Below are positions 1 through 10,698 of a DNA stretch of 64,000 bases, piece by piece (positions within the stretch are counted from its first letter, which is position 1; each line of letters begins with the position of its first letter). The DNA comes from Prosthecomicrobium sp. N25 (GTDB taxonomy: Bacteria > Pseudomonadota > Alphaproteobacteria > Rhizobiales > Ancalomicrobiaceae), in contig NZ_JBBCAT010000001.1 in NCBI RefSeq assembly GCF_037203705.1, forward strand, positions 1,213,418-1,277,417, written 5' to 3'. The position numbers and the translations under genes were made by a program. The notes under the pieces are model-generated. The model was not told the origin of the DNA. It saw only the letters and a program-made list of their open reading frames with translations, and searched no databases.

Positions 1-378
1 CGTCCGCTGCCGGAAGACCGGGCCCACATAGGCGAAGATCTCCTTGCGGCCGGCCGGCCCGAGCGCCAGGTAGTCGCGGCAGACCGGGATGGTGAACTCG
101 GGCCGCAGGCAGAGCTCCTCGCCGTCCCCGCCCGTGGTCACGAACAGGCGCCGGCGGATGTCCTCTCCGGCCGTGTCGAGGAAGAGGTCGGCCGGCTGCA
201 GGATGGCCGGCTGGGCGATGGTCGCGCCGGTCTCGACGAAGAGATCGATCAGGTCCGAGACCGGATCGATGTCCGGTATCGCGTCCGGGTCTTCCCATTC
301 GTCCATGGGTGCACCCACCAGCTCCTCGAACATGCGCTCGATGTCGCCGGGTTGGGGCTTCTTGGGGAGCTTCGCCAT
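1..378 (-). CDS. hisZ: ATP phosphoribosyltransferase regulatory subunit HisZ (3' end off the window)
   Basis: Only the N-terminal 126 codons lie in the window; the frame runs open off the left edge. The translation begins MAKLPKKPQPGD and contains a class II aminoacyl-tRNA-synthetase-like catalytic fold (ELCLRPEFTIPVCRDYL, then FAYVGPVFRQ), the hallmark of HisZ. HisZ is a HisS paralogue without aminoacylation activity that partners the short form of HisG in the first step of histidine synthesis. It follows hisS on the same strand with an 11-bp gap, the usual hisS-hisZ-hisG arrangement of alphaproteobacteria; hisG would lie beyond the left edge. HisS itself is the other possible call, but the intact hisS next door makes HisZ the better one. 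Confidence 0.9.
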   Translation of the reverse strand, partial: MAKLPKKPQPGDIERMFEELVGAPMDEWEDPDAIPDIDPVSDLIDLFVETGATIAQPAILQPADLFLDTAGEDIRRRLFVTTGGDGEELCLRPEFTIPVCRDYLALGPAGRKEIFAYVGPVFRQRT

Positions 379-389
379 CGCGTCTGCCC

Positions 390-1886
390 TCAAGCCCTGT
401 GCCTGGCCAGGATGTCGGCGACCGCCGCCACGAGGCCGTCCTCCGCCACGGTGACCTGCGCCGGCCGGCTCTCCCGCCATTCCTTATTGTCGGCGATCGC
501 CCCGGACAGGCGCTTGCCCTCGATCAGGTCCTTGATCTGCACGACCCTCTGGTCGCGCTCGTTCGACCCCTGGATCACCACGCAGGGCGCGTCCCGCCGG
601 TCGGCGTACTTCATCTGCGCCTTCATGCCCGAGCCGCCGAGATAGAGCTCCGCCCGGATCCCGGCCTGACGGAGCCGCGCCACCATGGCCTGGTAGCGGG
701 CGGTCTCGGCCTTGTCCATGACCAGCACGACGACCGGCCCGAGCCCCTCGGCGCCGCCCGCCAGCCCGCGCGTCTTCAGGGCGGCCATGAGGCGGGAAAC
801 GCCGATCGAGAAGCCGGTCGCCGGCACCGCCTCGCCGAGGAAGCGCGACACGAGCCCGTCGTAGCGCCCGCCGCCGGCGACGGACCCGAAGCGGACGCGG
901 TCGCCGTCCTCGTTGACCACCTCGAAGGTGAGCTCGGTCTCGTATACCGGCCCGGTGTAGTATTCGAGGCCGCGAACCACCGACGGATCGATCCGAACCC
1001 GGCCGTCGCCATAGCCGGCGGCCGCCGCGAGGCGACCGATCTCGGCCAGCTCGGCGACGCCTTCGCTGCCGCGCGCGCTCGACGTCACGAGCCGCTCCAG
1101 GTTGGCGAGGGTCTCCTCCGCGGTCGCCGCTCCCGCCCCCACGAAGGCGAGCACCGTCCCGATCGCCTCCGGCGCCAGCCTGGCGCCCGGCGTGAAATCG
1201 CCCGACTCGTCCCGGCGGCCGTCCCCGAGCAGGAGCCGGACGCCCTCGGCGCCGAGCCGGTCCAGCTTGTCGATCGCGCGCAGCACGGTCAGACGCCGGT
1301 GCGCATCCGCCTCGCCGGCGAGCCCGATCACCTCCAGGACGCCGTCGAGGACCTTGCGGTTGTTGACCTTCACAACATAGTCGCCGCGCGCGATCCCGAG
1401 CCGCTCCATGGTGTCGGCGGCCATCATGCAGATCTCCGCGTCGGCCGCGACCGAAGCCGCCCCGACCGTATCCGCGTCGAACTGCATGAACTGGCGGAAA
1501 CGTCCCGGTCCCGGCTTCTCGTTCCGGAACACCCACCCGGCGCGGTAGCTGCGGTACGGCTTCGGCAGGGTCGCGTAGGTCTCCGCCACGTAGCGGGCGA
1601 GCGGCGCGGTCAGGTCGTAGCGCAGGCTCAGCCACTGCTCGTCGTCGTCCTGGAACGAGAAGACGCCCTCGTTCGGCCGGTCCTGGTCCGGCAGGAACTT
1701 ACCGAGCGCGTCGGTATATTCGACGAGCGGCGTCTCGACGGGCTCGAAGCCGTAGAGTTCATAGGTTTCGCGGATCTTGGCCAGCATGGCCTCGGCGAGG
1801 CGGATGTCCTCCGCCGTGCGGTCCGCGAAGCCGCGGGGAAGGCGGGCCTTCAGCCGGTCGCCGGTCGGCTTGTCGCCGGATGCCAT
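390..1886 (-). CDS. hisS: Histidine--tRNA ligase HisS
   Basis: A 498-residue cytoplasmic class II aminoacyl-tRNA synthetase that charges tRNA-His. Visible signatures are motif 2 ([19 protein letters not shown]), the histidine-binding segment [12 protein letters not shown], and a C-terminal anticodon-binding domain from about residue 385 ([18 protein letters not shown] onward). The length fits the alphaproteobacterial form, which is longer than the roughly 420-residue E. coli enzyme. It lies upstream of hisZ on the same strand and is probably co-transcribed with it. The start [10 protein letters not shown] precedes a conserved alphaproteobacterial N-terminus ([12 protein letters not shown]). 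Confidence 0.97.
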   Translation of the reverse strand: MASGDKPTGDRLKARLPRGFADRTAEDIRLAEAMLAKIRETYELYGFEPVETPLVEYTDALGKFLPDQDRPNEGVFSFQDDDEQWLSLRYDLTAPLARYVAETYATLPKPYRSYRAGWVFRNEKPGPGRFRQFMQFDADTVGAASVAADAEICMMAADTMERLGIARGDYVVKVNNRKVLDGVLEVIGLAGEADAHRRLTVLRAIDKLDRLGAEGVRLLLGDGRRDESGDFTPGARLAPEAIGTVLAFVGAGAATAEETLANLERLVTSSARGSEGVAELAEIGRLAAAAGYGDGRVRIDPSVVRGLEYYTGPVYETELTFEVVNEDGDRVRFGSVAGGGRYDGLVSRFLGEAVPATGFSIGVSRLMAALKTRGLAGGAEGLGPVVVLVMDKAETARYQAMVARLRQAGIRAELYLGGSGMKAQMKYADRRDAPCVVIQGSNERDQRVVQIKDLIEGKRLSGAIADNKEWRESRPAQVTVAEDGLVAAVADILARHRA

Positions 1887-2038
1887 GATCGATCAGTCCC
1901 GTCGCAGCTCTGGGGCGGTCCGTCCCTCCGATGATCGGCGGATCCGCCGGCCCCGGGGTGCCGGGGGCCGACGCGTTGGTAGACCAAGCGGACGCGCGCG
2001 GCAAGGCGGACGGCCGCGCGCGACGGGCCGGCAACCGA

Positions 2039-2422
2039 TCAGGCGGCTCGGCTCAGGACCGTGATGTCGACCTGCGCGGGATCGAAGGCGACGTGGCCCA
2101 GGATTTCCGCCACCTCCGGGCCGGGGCAGGGGACCGTCCAGGCCACGTCCGGATACTGCTCTTCACCGACCCGCACGTCCAGTGTGAACCCGACCCCGAT
2201 CCCTTCCATCAGCAGCGCTCGGCGCCCGGGCGCCACTCCGGCGATGTGCAGGTCGTCGGCCGGGATGAAGATGTCGGCCCCGCCCAGCCCGTCCGTCATC
2301 ACCAAGGCCTGGTCGCTGGTGGCAATGATCCTGTCGCCCAGTCGCGCCAGCACCCGTCCGCCCGCCGCCTTCAATCCACAGCCCGGCCCGGGCTCGGGCC
2401 CGGCGCTCGCAAGGTTTTTCAT
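2039..2422 (-). CDS. DUF427 domain-containing protein
   Basis: A 127-residue soluble protein of unknown function. Residues about 22-120 read as a DUF427 (PF04248) domain: GDRIIATSDQALVMTD followed by an IFIPADDL segment, and a C-terminal AWTVPCPGPEVAEILGHVAF like the family's closing Y/W-P-x-P...GYVAF pattern. DUF427 proteins are small beta-rich proteins without an assigned activity. No good Shine-Dalgarno sequence is visible before the chosen ATG, and later in-frame methionines exist, so the start is uncertain. It sits 150 bp upstream of hisS on the same strand and has no evident functional link to histidine metabolism. Confidence 0.7.
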   Translation of the reverse strand: MKNLASAGPEPGPGCGLKAAGGRVLARLGDRIIATSDQALVMTDGLGGADIFIPADDLHIAGVAPGRRALLMEGIGVGFTLDVRVGEEQYPDVAWTVPCPGPEVAEILGHVAFDPAQVDITVLSRAA

Positions 2423-2906
2423 CAGTTCTGCCCCGATCTCGAGTGCCGAAGTCGTTTCGGCCTCGCTGTTTGTATATTCATCATCGAACCATCGCGTGAA
2501 ATAGGCGTTAAATCCAAGAACGGCTTTGAATACGATGATACGAAGAGACTAGAAAGTCAACATTGCGAAGATAGACCACTCTGTGGTCTGTAATCACGCA
2601 ATTCGTGAGCGAAAAACTCTACGTAAACACCCCAAGAGTGGTTGCCCTGGGCCCGAAGGCGGATCGTCGAAGCGTCGCTGCCCGGACCGGCGCCGTGGCG
2701 CGGAACCGCCCGGCGCCCCGGCTCGCTGAAACCGATCCGGCGAGGCGCCCTTGACGAACCGCCTCGAACGGGAGTTATCAATGCGCCCGCGTCCGCTGCG
2801 GACCTTCGGTTCGCGGCGGTCGTGCCTCAACTCGGCCATGGTGCACCTTTCAAGTCGGCTCCCGACCGAGCGGACAGGACCGGCCCGGTCGTACCGGTAG
2901 GATTGC
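2423..2906. other. Intergenic region with an AT-rich stretch and a short palindrome
   Basis: This 484-bp gap separates the divergent DUF427 and glycosyltransferase genes. Bases about 2440-2640 are clearly more AT-rich than the neighbouring coding DNA, as expected for promoters firing both ways. It holds a perfect inverted repeat at 2573-2589. No convincing open reading frame or RNA gene was recognised. Confidence 0.6.
2573..2589. promoter_or_regulatory. 17-bp palindrome, candidate operator
   Basis: AGACCAC-TCT-GTGGTCT, two perfect 7-bp arms around a 3-bp centre, in the AT-rich gap upstream of the GT2 gene. The symmetry suits a dimeric repressor site, but no known consensus is claimed. It has no T-run on either side, so a terminator is unlikely. 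Confidence 0.35.
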
Positions 2907-4028
2907 ATGGAGCCTCGAATTCAGGTCGTCCCGGCCGTCCCTCTCGCCCCCGAACTGACCATCGTGGTCCCGACCTACAACGAGCGGGACAACGTTCCGG
3001 TCCTGATCGAGCGCATCGCGTCCGTCCTCGACGGCGTCGCCTGGGAGGTGATGGTCGTCGACGACGACAGCCCCGACGGCACCGCCTCGGTCGTGAAGGC
3101 GATCGCGGCGCAGAATCCGCGCGTGCGCTGCATCCGCCGCGTCGGCCGCCGCGGACTGTCCGGCGCCTGCATCGAGGGGATGCTGGCGAGCGCCGCGCCC
3201 GTCGTGGCCGTCATGGATGCCGACCTGCAGCACGACGAGGCGCTGCTCCCCCGCATGGTCGAGGAGATCCGCAAGGGCGCGGACCTGGTGGTCGGCAGCC
3301 GCTACGTCGGCGGCGGCTCGACCGGCGAGGGCTTCTCCTCAATTCGCCAGTGGGGCAGCGAGACCGCCACGGCCCTGGCCAAGAAGATGCTCGGCGTGGA
3401 CCTGACCGATCCCATGAGCGGCTTCTTCATGATCCGCCGCGAGAAGGTCGAGGCGGTCGCCGGCGAGCTCTCGCGCGAGGGCTTCAAGATCCTGCTCGAC
3501 ATCGTCTCGGCCGTCGAGGAGCCCCTCGCCACCGTCGAACTGCCCTTCACGTTCCGCGGCCGCAATGCCGGCGAGAGCAAGCTCGACAGCCTCGTCACCG
3601 CCGAATACCTGGGCCTGCTCTTCTCCAAGCTGTCCGGCGGCGTCCTGCCGGTCCGCTTCCTGATGTTCGCGACGGTCGGCGCGAGCGGCGTGGTCGCCCA
3701 CCTGCTCGCCCTCTACTTCGCCCTCGACGTGCTCGGCTATAGTTTCGAGTGGAGCCAGTTCTTCGCCGTCATGGCCGCCATGACGTGGAACTTCGTGCTC
3801 AACAACCAGCTCACCTACCGGGACCGCCGGTTGACCGGCCTCGCCTTCTTCTCGGGCCTGATCACCTTCTATCTCGTCTGCAGCTTCGGCACGATCGCCA
3901 ATGTCGGCGTGGCGAGTTGGATCCACGGCTTCCATCCGGTGCCGTGGATCGCGGGCCTGACCGGCGCCGTCATGGGCGCCGTCTTCAACTATGCGGCGAG
4001 CTCGGTGCTCACCTGGCGGAGCAAGTAG
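2907..4028 (+). CDS. Polyprenyl-phosphate glycosyltransferase (GT2) fused to a GtrA-like membrane domain
   Basis: A 373-residue membrane-anchored glycosyltransferase. Residues about 18-230 form a family 2 GT-A domain of the dolichol-phosphate-mannose synthase type (LTIVVPTYNERDNV; VVDDDSPDGT; VMDADLQHDE, the metal-binding DxD region). Residues about 240-370 carry four hydrophobic segments with GtrA features (RFLMFATVGASGVVAHLL; WNFVLNNQLTYRDRR). Such fusions load a sugar on undecaprenyl or another polyprenyl phosphate and help present it on the periplasmic side, for modification of lipid A or surface glycans. The acceptor cannot be read from sequence. It is monocistronic here; the facing chemoreceptor gene ends 26 bp downstream. 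Confidence 0.9.
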   Translation: MEPRIQVVPAVPLAPELTIVVPTYNERDNVPVLIERIASVLDGVAWEVMVVDDDSPDGTASVVKAIAAQNPRVRCIRRVGRRGLSGACIEGMLASAAPVVAVMDADLQHDEALLPRMVEEIRKGADLVVGSRYVGGGSTGEGFSSIRQWGSETATALAKKMLGVDLTDPMSGFFMIRREKVEAVAGELSREGFKILLDIVSAVEEPLATVELPFTFRGRNAGESKLDSLVTAEYLGLLFSKLSGGVLPVRFLMFATVGASGVVAHLLALYFALDVLGYSFEWSQFFAVMAAMTWNFVLNNQLTYRDRRLTGLAFFSGLITFYLVCSFGTIANVGVASWIHGFHPVPWIAGLTGAVMGAVFNYAASSVLTWRSK

Positions 4029-4054
4029 CGCCGGCCGTCCGGGATCTCCCCCGA

Positions 4055-6070
4055 TCAGGCGTTACGGTCGGACATCCGTCGCTCGATGCTCTGCCGGGCC
4101 TGCTCGACGATGGTCGGGATCGACGACCGGATGCGGGTCGTCGCCTCGGTCATGTGGTCGGCGAGCCCGCCCACCTCGACCGCCATCCCGGTCGACCGTG
4201 CCGCCAGCCCGGAGATCGCGCCGACCCGCGTGTCCAGTTCCCCGGTAGCGCGCTGGGCTTCCCCGATGATCCGCTGGAACTCGCCGGTCATCGCCCTTTG
4301 CCGGCCCATCGCGTCCCCGATGGTCGTCGTGGTCGACGCGAGCGAGCCGATGGTCGCCCCGAAGGCCCCGATCACCTCGACCGCCTTTCCGGTCCTCGCC
4401 TGGATCTCCTGCACCTTCGCGGAGATGTCGGTCGTCGTCTTGCCGGTCTCCCCGGCGAGCGCCTTGACCTCGGAGGCCACGATGGCGAAGCCGCGTCCGG
4501 CCTCGCCGGCGCGTGCCGCCTCGATGGTGGCGTTGAGGGCGAGCAGGTTGGTCTGCGCCGCGATGCCCGCGATGGCGTCCACGAAGCCGCCGATCTCCTC
4601 CGCCGCCCGCGCGAGGGCGCCCACCCCCGCCGCGGCCGCCTCGGCCTGGGCCACGGCCGACCGCATCACCTCGGCCGAGCCCGAGACGAGCCGGTCCACC
4701 TCCCCGATCGCCTGCACCATGCCGCTCGAGACCGAGCCGGCCTGCTCCGCCATGGCGCGCGCCACCTGCGCGTGGCCTCCCGCCTCCCGGGTGGCCGCCT
4801 CGACGGCGCTCAAGGCCGCCCGCATCTCGTCCGACTTCGACCGCGCGAGGTCCGCCGAGGCCACGATGCTGTCGAGCCCGGTCGATGTCTCCGCCTCCAC
4901 CTTGCCGGCCATCTGCTTCAGGGTGTGCCGGTTCGCATCCTCGGTGCGTCGCGTGGTCTCGATCAGGTCGCGCTCGCGCATCGCCGCGACGCCGTCCCGC
5001 AGGTAGATGACCGAGCGCGCGATGGCGCCGATCTCGTTGGGCAGGTCGGTATGAGGCACCGGGATCGTCAGTTCCCCGCGCCGCATGCGGTCGAGCGCCG
5101 TCACGAGCCCGGCGATCGGATGCGTGATCGATCGCGTGACCGCCGCCACCAGCATCGCCGCCAGCGCGAGGAAGACCCCGATCAGGGCGAGGCTCCGGAC
5201 CAGCCGGCTCTCGAAGCCGTCGATGCGCGCGAGGAGCAGCCGGTCGAGTTCCCCCGCCGCCCCGGTCCAGAAAGCATCGAGCGCCGACTGCATGGCGTGC
5301 AGCGGCTCGACCACGCGGCCGAGGCCCGACGCGTCGCTCTCGACGACGGCCGCGCGGACGACCGGCCGCATCGCGTCGAGCAGCCGGCGGCTCGCCGCCT
5401 CGAGAGCTTCCCCCGGCGCCTGCAGGGCACGCCGCACCGAACCGTCCCGGCTTTCCCGCATGGCGGCGTCGAGCGACGATTCCAGCCCCGCCTGCGCCGC
5501 CTCGTATTCGCCGAGCTTGCCGACGAGTTGCAGGACGTCGTCAAACCCGACCCGCGACTTCCCGTTCACGGCGACCAGCGCCTCGTGAAGATCGCTTCCC
5601 GCGACCGCCAGCTGTGCCGCCTTCACGACGACGAGGTCCATCACGTAGAAGGAGTCGAGATCGGGATCGAGGATCAGGTTGGACTCGTCCCCCACCTTGC
5701 CGATGAACGCCTTGCCGGCGGCGAGGGCCGCGGTCCGCCGGTCGGCCCGGAACCCGTCGAGTTCCGCAGCGTAGGCCCGGGAGAGCTCCGACGACTTGAA
5801 CAGAACGTCGTTGGCCGGTGCCTGCGCCTTCCAGGCCGCGGTCGCGGCCGCGAGGGCCGTCCTGTCGATGGCACCGTTGCGCGCAAGCTGCGTCACCCCG
5901 GCCCAGATCGGCCTGAGATAGGCCGTACCCTGCACCTCCTTGCTGGCGAAGGCGATGTCCTTCCAGGATTGCACGACGAAGAGAGCCGTCGGCAGGGCAA
6001 TGGGAATTGCGAGCGCCAGGCATATGGCCAGTAGTCGCGGCAGAATGCCGATCTTTGAAATCCATGACAT
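4055..6070 (-). CDS. Methyl-accepting chemotaxis protein
   Basis: A 671-residue inner-membrane chemoreceptor. It has an N-terminal membrane segment (about residues 8-30), a long periplasmic sensor of about 255 residues, a second membrane segment near 290-312 ([16 protein letters not shown]), a HAMP linker ([18 protein letters not shown]) and a cytoplasmic signalling domain with the conserved hairpin tip ([20 protein letters not shown]). It should signal to CheA/CheW and be methylated by CheR. No che genes are in this window, so it is an orphan receptor and its ligand is unknown. The start is supported by a GAGGGG about 10 nt upstream. Confidence 0.95.
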   Translation of the reverse strand: MSWISKIGILPRLLAICLALAIPIALPTALFVVQSWKDIAFASKEVQGTAYLRPIWAGVTQLARNGAIDRTALAAATAAWKAQAPANDVLFKSSELSRAYAAELDGFRADRRTAALAAGKAFIGKVGDESNLILDPDLDSFYVMDLVVVKAAQLAVAGSDLHEALVAVNGKSRVGFDDVLQLVGKLGEYEAAQAGLESSLDAAMRESRDGSVRRALQAPGEALEAASRRLLDAMRPVVRAAVVESDASGLGRVVEPLHAMQSALDAFWTGAAGELDRLLLARIDGFESRLVRSLALIGVFLALAAMLVAAVTRSITHPIAGLVTALDRMRRGELTIPVPHTDLPNEIGAIARSVIYLRDGVAAMRERDLIETTRRTEDANRHTLKQMAGKVEAETSTGLDSIVASADLARSKSDEMRAALSAVEAATREAGGHAQVARAMAEQAGSVSSGMVQAIGEVDRLVSGSAEVMRSAVAQAEAAAAGVGALARAAEEIGGFVDAIAGIAAQTNLLALNATIEAARAGEAGRGFAIVASEVKALAGETGKTTTDISAKVQEIQARTGKAVEVIGAFGATIGSLASTTTTIGDAMGRQRAMTGEFQRIIGEAQRATGELDTRVGAISGLAARSTGMAVEVGGLADHMTEATTRIRSSIPTIVEQARQSIERRMSDRNA

Positions 6071-6274
6071 CGAAGTCGTCCCCTCATGACATCGATGAGG
6101 AAGTTTTGATCTGTAGGATGTGAATGAAATGATAAGGTTAGAATTATATCAGATGCTTATCTGAATTACGAAATTACCGCGACATACACTATCGTAGAAC
6201 TGACAAGAGTCGGCAGCGGACAGGCGCCATGGCGCGCGACACGGCCCTTCGGTTTCACCACGCCGTGCCGAACG
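6071..6274. other. AT-rich intergenic region, probable chemoreceptor promoter
   Basis: About 200 bp between the chemoreceptor start and the groEL terminator. Bases about 6095-6200 are AT-rich compared with the flanks, as expected for a promoter of the leftward chemoreceptor gene. No gene was recognised. Confidence 0.5.
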
Positions 6275-6302
6275 AAAAAAGGGGAGCGGTCGCCCGCTCC
6301 CC
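6275..6302 (-). terminator. Rho-independent terminator of the groES-groEL operon
   Basis: On the minus strand the sequence reads GGGGAGCG-GGCGAC-CGCTCCCC followed directly by TTTTTT (6275-6280), a textbook intrinsic terminator with an 8-bp GC-rich stem. It lies about 190 bp beyond the groEL stop because of the tandem duplication in between. Confidence 0.9.
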
Positions 6303-6320
6303 GTGTTCTCCGTTCGATGG

Positions 6321-8525
<2,205 letters not shown>

Positions 8526-8594
8526 GGGAAGAGAACCCTCGAGGTTGAAACTCAGACTGGCGCGGGATCGGCGGACCGCCCCGGCGCCCGGCGC

Positions 8595-8621
8595 TTGGCA
8601 CTCGTCGGACGGGAGTGCTAG
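8595..8621 (-). promoter_or_regulatory. CIRCE operator (HrcA site) of groES-groEL
   Basis: TTGGCACTC-N9-GAGTGCTAG; read on the minus strand it is CTAGCACTC-N9-GAGTGCCAA. It differs by two bases from the consensus TTAGCACTC-N9-GAGTGCTAA and keeps the 9-bp spacer. Its position just upstream of groES is the usual one for HrcA repression. Confidence 0.93.
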
Positions 8622-8751
8622 CAGCCGATGCGGAGATAGGCGCGCGCTTCCGCGCTGTCAAGGATTTCCCTTCGACAGGCCTGCAAGACTGCGAGGGTCG
8701 GGCGACAAATATTTCACATCGGATACTACGTAATCGCTGTGAAAACGATGC

Positions 8752-8786
8752 TTTCTGGAGTCGTCGCGCTTGAAATCCTCCAGAAA
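8752..8786. repeat. 9-bp inverted repeat ahead of the PAS-like gene
   Basis: TTTCTGGAG at 8752-8760 and CTCCAGAAA at 8778-8786, separated by 17 bp and ending 8 bp before the ATG at 8795. It could be a leader hairpin or operator of the rightward gene. The A-run after it makes a rightward terminator implausible. Confidence 0.45.
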
Positions 8787-8794
8787 AAAACCTA

Positions 8795-9217
8795 ATGTCT
8801 CAATACGTAGCCTCAAGTAGTGTCTTGTCCTGCGGCCCTGCCCTGATCGGAAAGGCACTCGCCTTGTCAAGCTTTTACAGTGTCGACGATGTGGCCGGAG
8901 TCATCGTCGTCGACCCGCGACGGGGACACAGGGTCAAGTTCACGAACAGCGCCGTCGAGCGTTGCGTCGGATACTCTGCGGAGGATCGCGGCCTGACCTG
9001 CTTCGCGCTGGTCGACTGCTCTCTCGACCTCCTGACGGTGCCGGGCGACGCGATGGTCGATACCTCGGCCTATCTGCACTGTCGGGACGGTGTCAGCTAC
9101 GAAGTGGAAACGCAGATCGTCCGTCACTTCGACAGGGACGGCCGGCTCGACTTCTATTTCCTGGTCTTGGCCGTCGGCGAAGTCCTCGAGGTCCTGGATC
9201 AGGGCCTGACCGTCTGA
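8795..9217 (+). CDS. Small PAS-like protein of unknown function
   Basis: A 140-residue soluble protein. Residues about 30-130 resemble a lone PAS domain: GVIVVDPRRGHRVKFTNSAV matches the opening strands, ERCVGYSAEDRG the helix segment, and YEVETQIVRHFDRDGRLDFY the closing beta hairpin. No enzymatic or DNA-binding domain follows, and there is no LOV-type cysteine motif. It is transcribed toward the LOV photoreceptor gene, whose stop codon is 20 bp from its own, so the two lie tail to tail. No Shine-Dalgarno sequence is obvious before the ATG. Being both a small sensor fold and adjacent to one hints at partnership, but that is inference. Confidence 0.6.
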   Translation: MSQYVASSSVLSCGPALIGKALALSSFYSVDDVAGVIVVDPRRGHRVKFTNSAVERCVGYSAEDRGLTCFALVDCSLDLLTVPGDAMVDTSAYLHCRDGVSYEVETQIVRHFDRDGRLDFYFLVLAVGEVLEVLDQGLTV

Positions 9218-9237
9218 GGGTCGCCGCGGCCCGCCGT

Positions 9238-9633
9238 TCAACCCGTATAGGGCTCCGGATTCTGGAACCCGACGAAGCAGGCGAGCCGGTCCCGGGGGTC
9301 GAGCATCGGGCGGATGTCGAGGGCGTTCCAGAACGGGGTGCCGTCGGCCTTGTAGTTGAGGATGCGGACGATCACCCGGGCTTGCGCCGCGAGCCCAGCC
9401 CCGAGCTGGAGGCGCGCGATCGGGTCCGTGCCCTTCCCCTGCAGAAACCTGCAATTGCGGCCGATGACATCGCCGCGGTCATAGAGCGTGAAGTCGTAGA
9501 AGGCTGGACTCGCGAACAGGACCGGCATGTCGAAAGCAAAGGGGTCGCAAATGACCATGGACTGATCGGGATTCGACCCGATCATGCGAGCAGCCAGAGT
9601 CCCTATGTCATTCGAAGACATGAAAATATCCAT
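9238..9633 (-). CDS. Short LOV-domain blue-light photoreceptor
   Basis: A 131-residue protein that is nearly all LOV domain. It carries the flavin-adduct motif GRNCRFLQG with Cys61. It also has the flavin-contacting residues expected of LOV domains: Asn93 and Asn103 in NYKADGTPFWNAL, and Gln124 in FVGFQ. Blue light should form a cysteinyl-FMN adduct. No output domain is attached, as in the short LOV proteins known from Pseudomonas putida and Rhodobacter; those act through short helical caps or dimerisation. Two starts are possible (M1 or M5). It lies 71 bp downstream of a HAD phosphatase gene on the same strand, so co-transcription is possible, and converges on the PAS-like gene. Confidence 0.93.
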   Translation of the reverse strand: MDIFMSSNDIGTLAARMIGSNPDQSMVICDPFAFDMPVLFASPAFYDFTLYDRGDVIGRNCRFLQGKGTDPIARLQLGAGLAAQARVIVRILNYKADGTPFWNALDIRPMLDPRDRLACFVGFQNPEPYTG

Positions 9634-9704
9634 CCGTGGCGAACTCGCATGCTAGCACGCGGATCTGCGAAGTCGATTGAAATCGTCGGGCGTGGCCGGA
9701 AGAG

Positions 9705-10574
9705 TCACCAGCCGAGGCGGGCCATCATCGCCGTCGCCCCGAGCCCTTCCGACTTGAGCCGCGCCGAGACGAGCGCCGGGTCGGGATGGGACGGATCGCC
9801 GAAATCCAGGGCGTGGATCCCTCCCGTGACGAACAGGACGTCGAGGTCCTGCGCGTCGGCGCCGCGGATGTCGGTCGGCAGCCCGTCGCCGATCGCCAGG
9901 ATCTCGCGCGTGGCGAGGCTCTCCCCGGCGATGCGGGCGATCCGCGTCCGCGCCGCGTCGTAGATGGGCCGGAACGGCTTGCCGAGCATGACGACCTCGC
10001 CGCCGATCTCCTCGTAGAGCCGCGCCAGCGCCCCGGCGCACCAGACGAGCGTCTCGCCCCGCTCCACCACGATGTCCGGGTTGGCGCAGACGAGCGGCAC
10101 CCCGCGCGCCGCGAAGGCGGTGAGCCGCGGCCGGTAGTCCTCCGGCGTCTCGCGTTCATCGTCGAACAGCCCGGTCACCGACAGGATCTCGCCGGCCCCG
10201 TCGTCGACCAGCCGGCCCGGCAGCCCGTCGTAGAGCGTCAGGTCGCGCTCCGGCCCGATATGGACGATCCCGCGCTCCGCCCGCGAGGCCAGGCAGTCGC
10301 GCGTGACGTCCCCGGAGGTGACGATGTCGTCGTAGGCCTCCGTCCGCACCCCGAGGGCCCGGATCTGAGCCCGGATCGGCTCGGCCGGCCGCGGCGCGTT
10401 GGTGATCAGCACCACGATCCCGCCCGTCGCCCGATAGGCCTCCAGCGCCTCGCAGGCGGGTCGGAACGCCGCCACGCCGTTGTGCACCACGCCCCAGACG
10501 TCCGACAGCACCGCCCGGTAGCGCGGGGCCAGGACGGAGAGGCCGGCGACGAGATCGGGAGAGACGCTGCGCAT
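9705..10574 (-). CDS. HAD-superfamily class IIA hydrolase (TIGR01459-type)
   Basis: A 289-residue cytoplasmic phosphatase-like protein. HAD motif I is DVWGVVHNG near residue 25, with the DxxGxxxxG pattern typical of class IIA (NagD-like) members. Motif II is LITNAPRP, the motif III lysine lies in GKPFRPIY, and motif IV is IGDGLPTDIRGA. The full set argues for a working phosphohydrolase with a C2 cap, but the substrate is unknown. It is divergent from mutL, with 124 bp between the starts, and may be co-transcribed with the LOV gene downstream. Confidence 0.9.
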   Translation of the reverse strand: MRSVSPDLVAGLSVLAPRYRAVLSDVWGVVHNGVAAFRPACEALEAYRATGGIVVLITNAPRPAEPIRAQIRALGVRTEAYDDIVTSGDVTRDCLASRAERGIVHIGPERDLTLYDGLPGRLVDDGAGEILSVTGLFDDERETPEDYRPRLTAFAARGVPLVCANPDIVVERGETLVWCAGALARLYEEIGGEVVMLGKPFRPIYDAARTRIARIAGESLATREILAIGDGLPTDIRGADAQDLDVLFVTGGIHALDFGDPSHPDPALVSARLKSEGLGATAMMARLGW

Positions 10575-10698
10575 TGGGAATGTCCGGTCTGACTGCGAAG
10601 CCGCGATCAGTAGCCGGAGGGGCCGGGGGATTCAACGTCCGCCCGGTGACGCCGACGCGCGAATCCGCGAGAATGGCGCCCCGAGCCACCGAGGCGCC

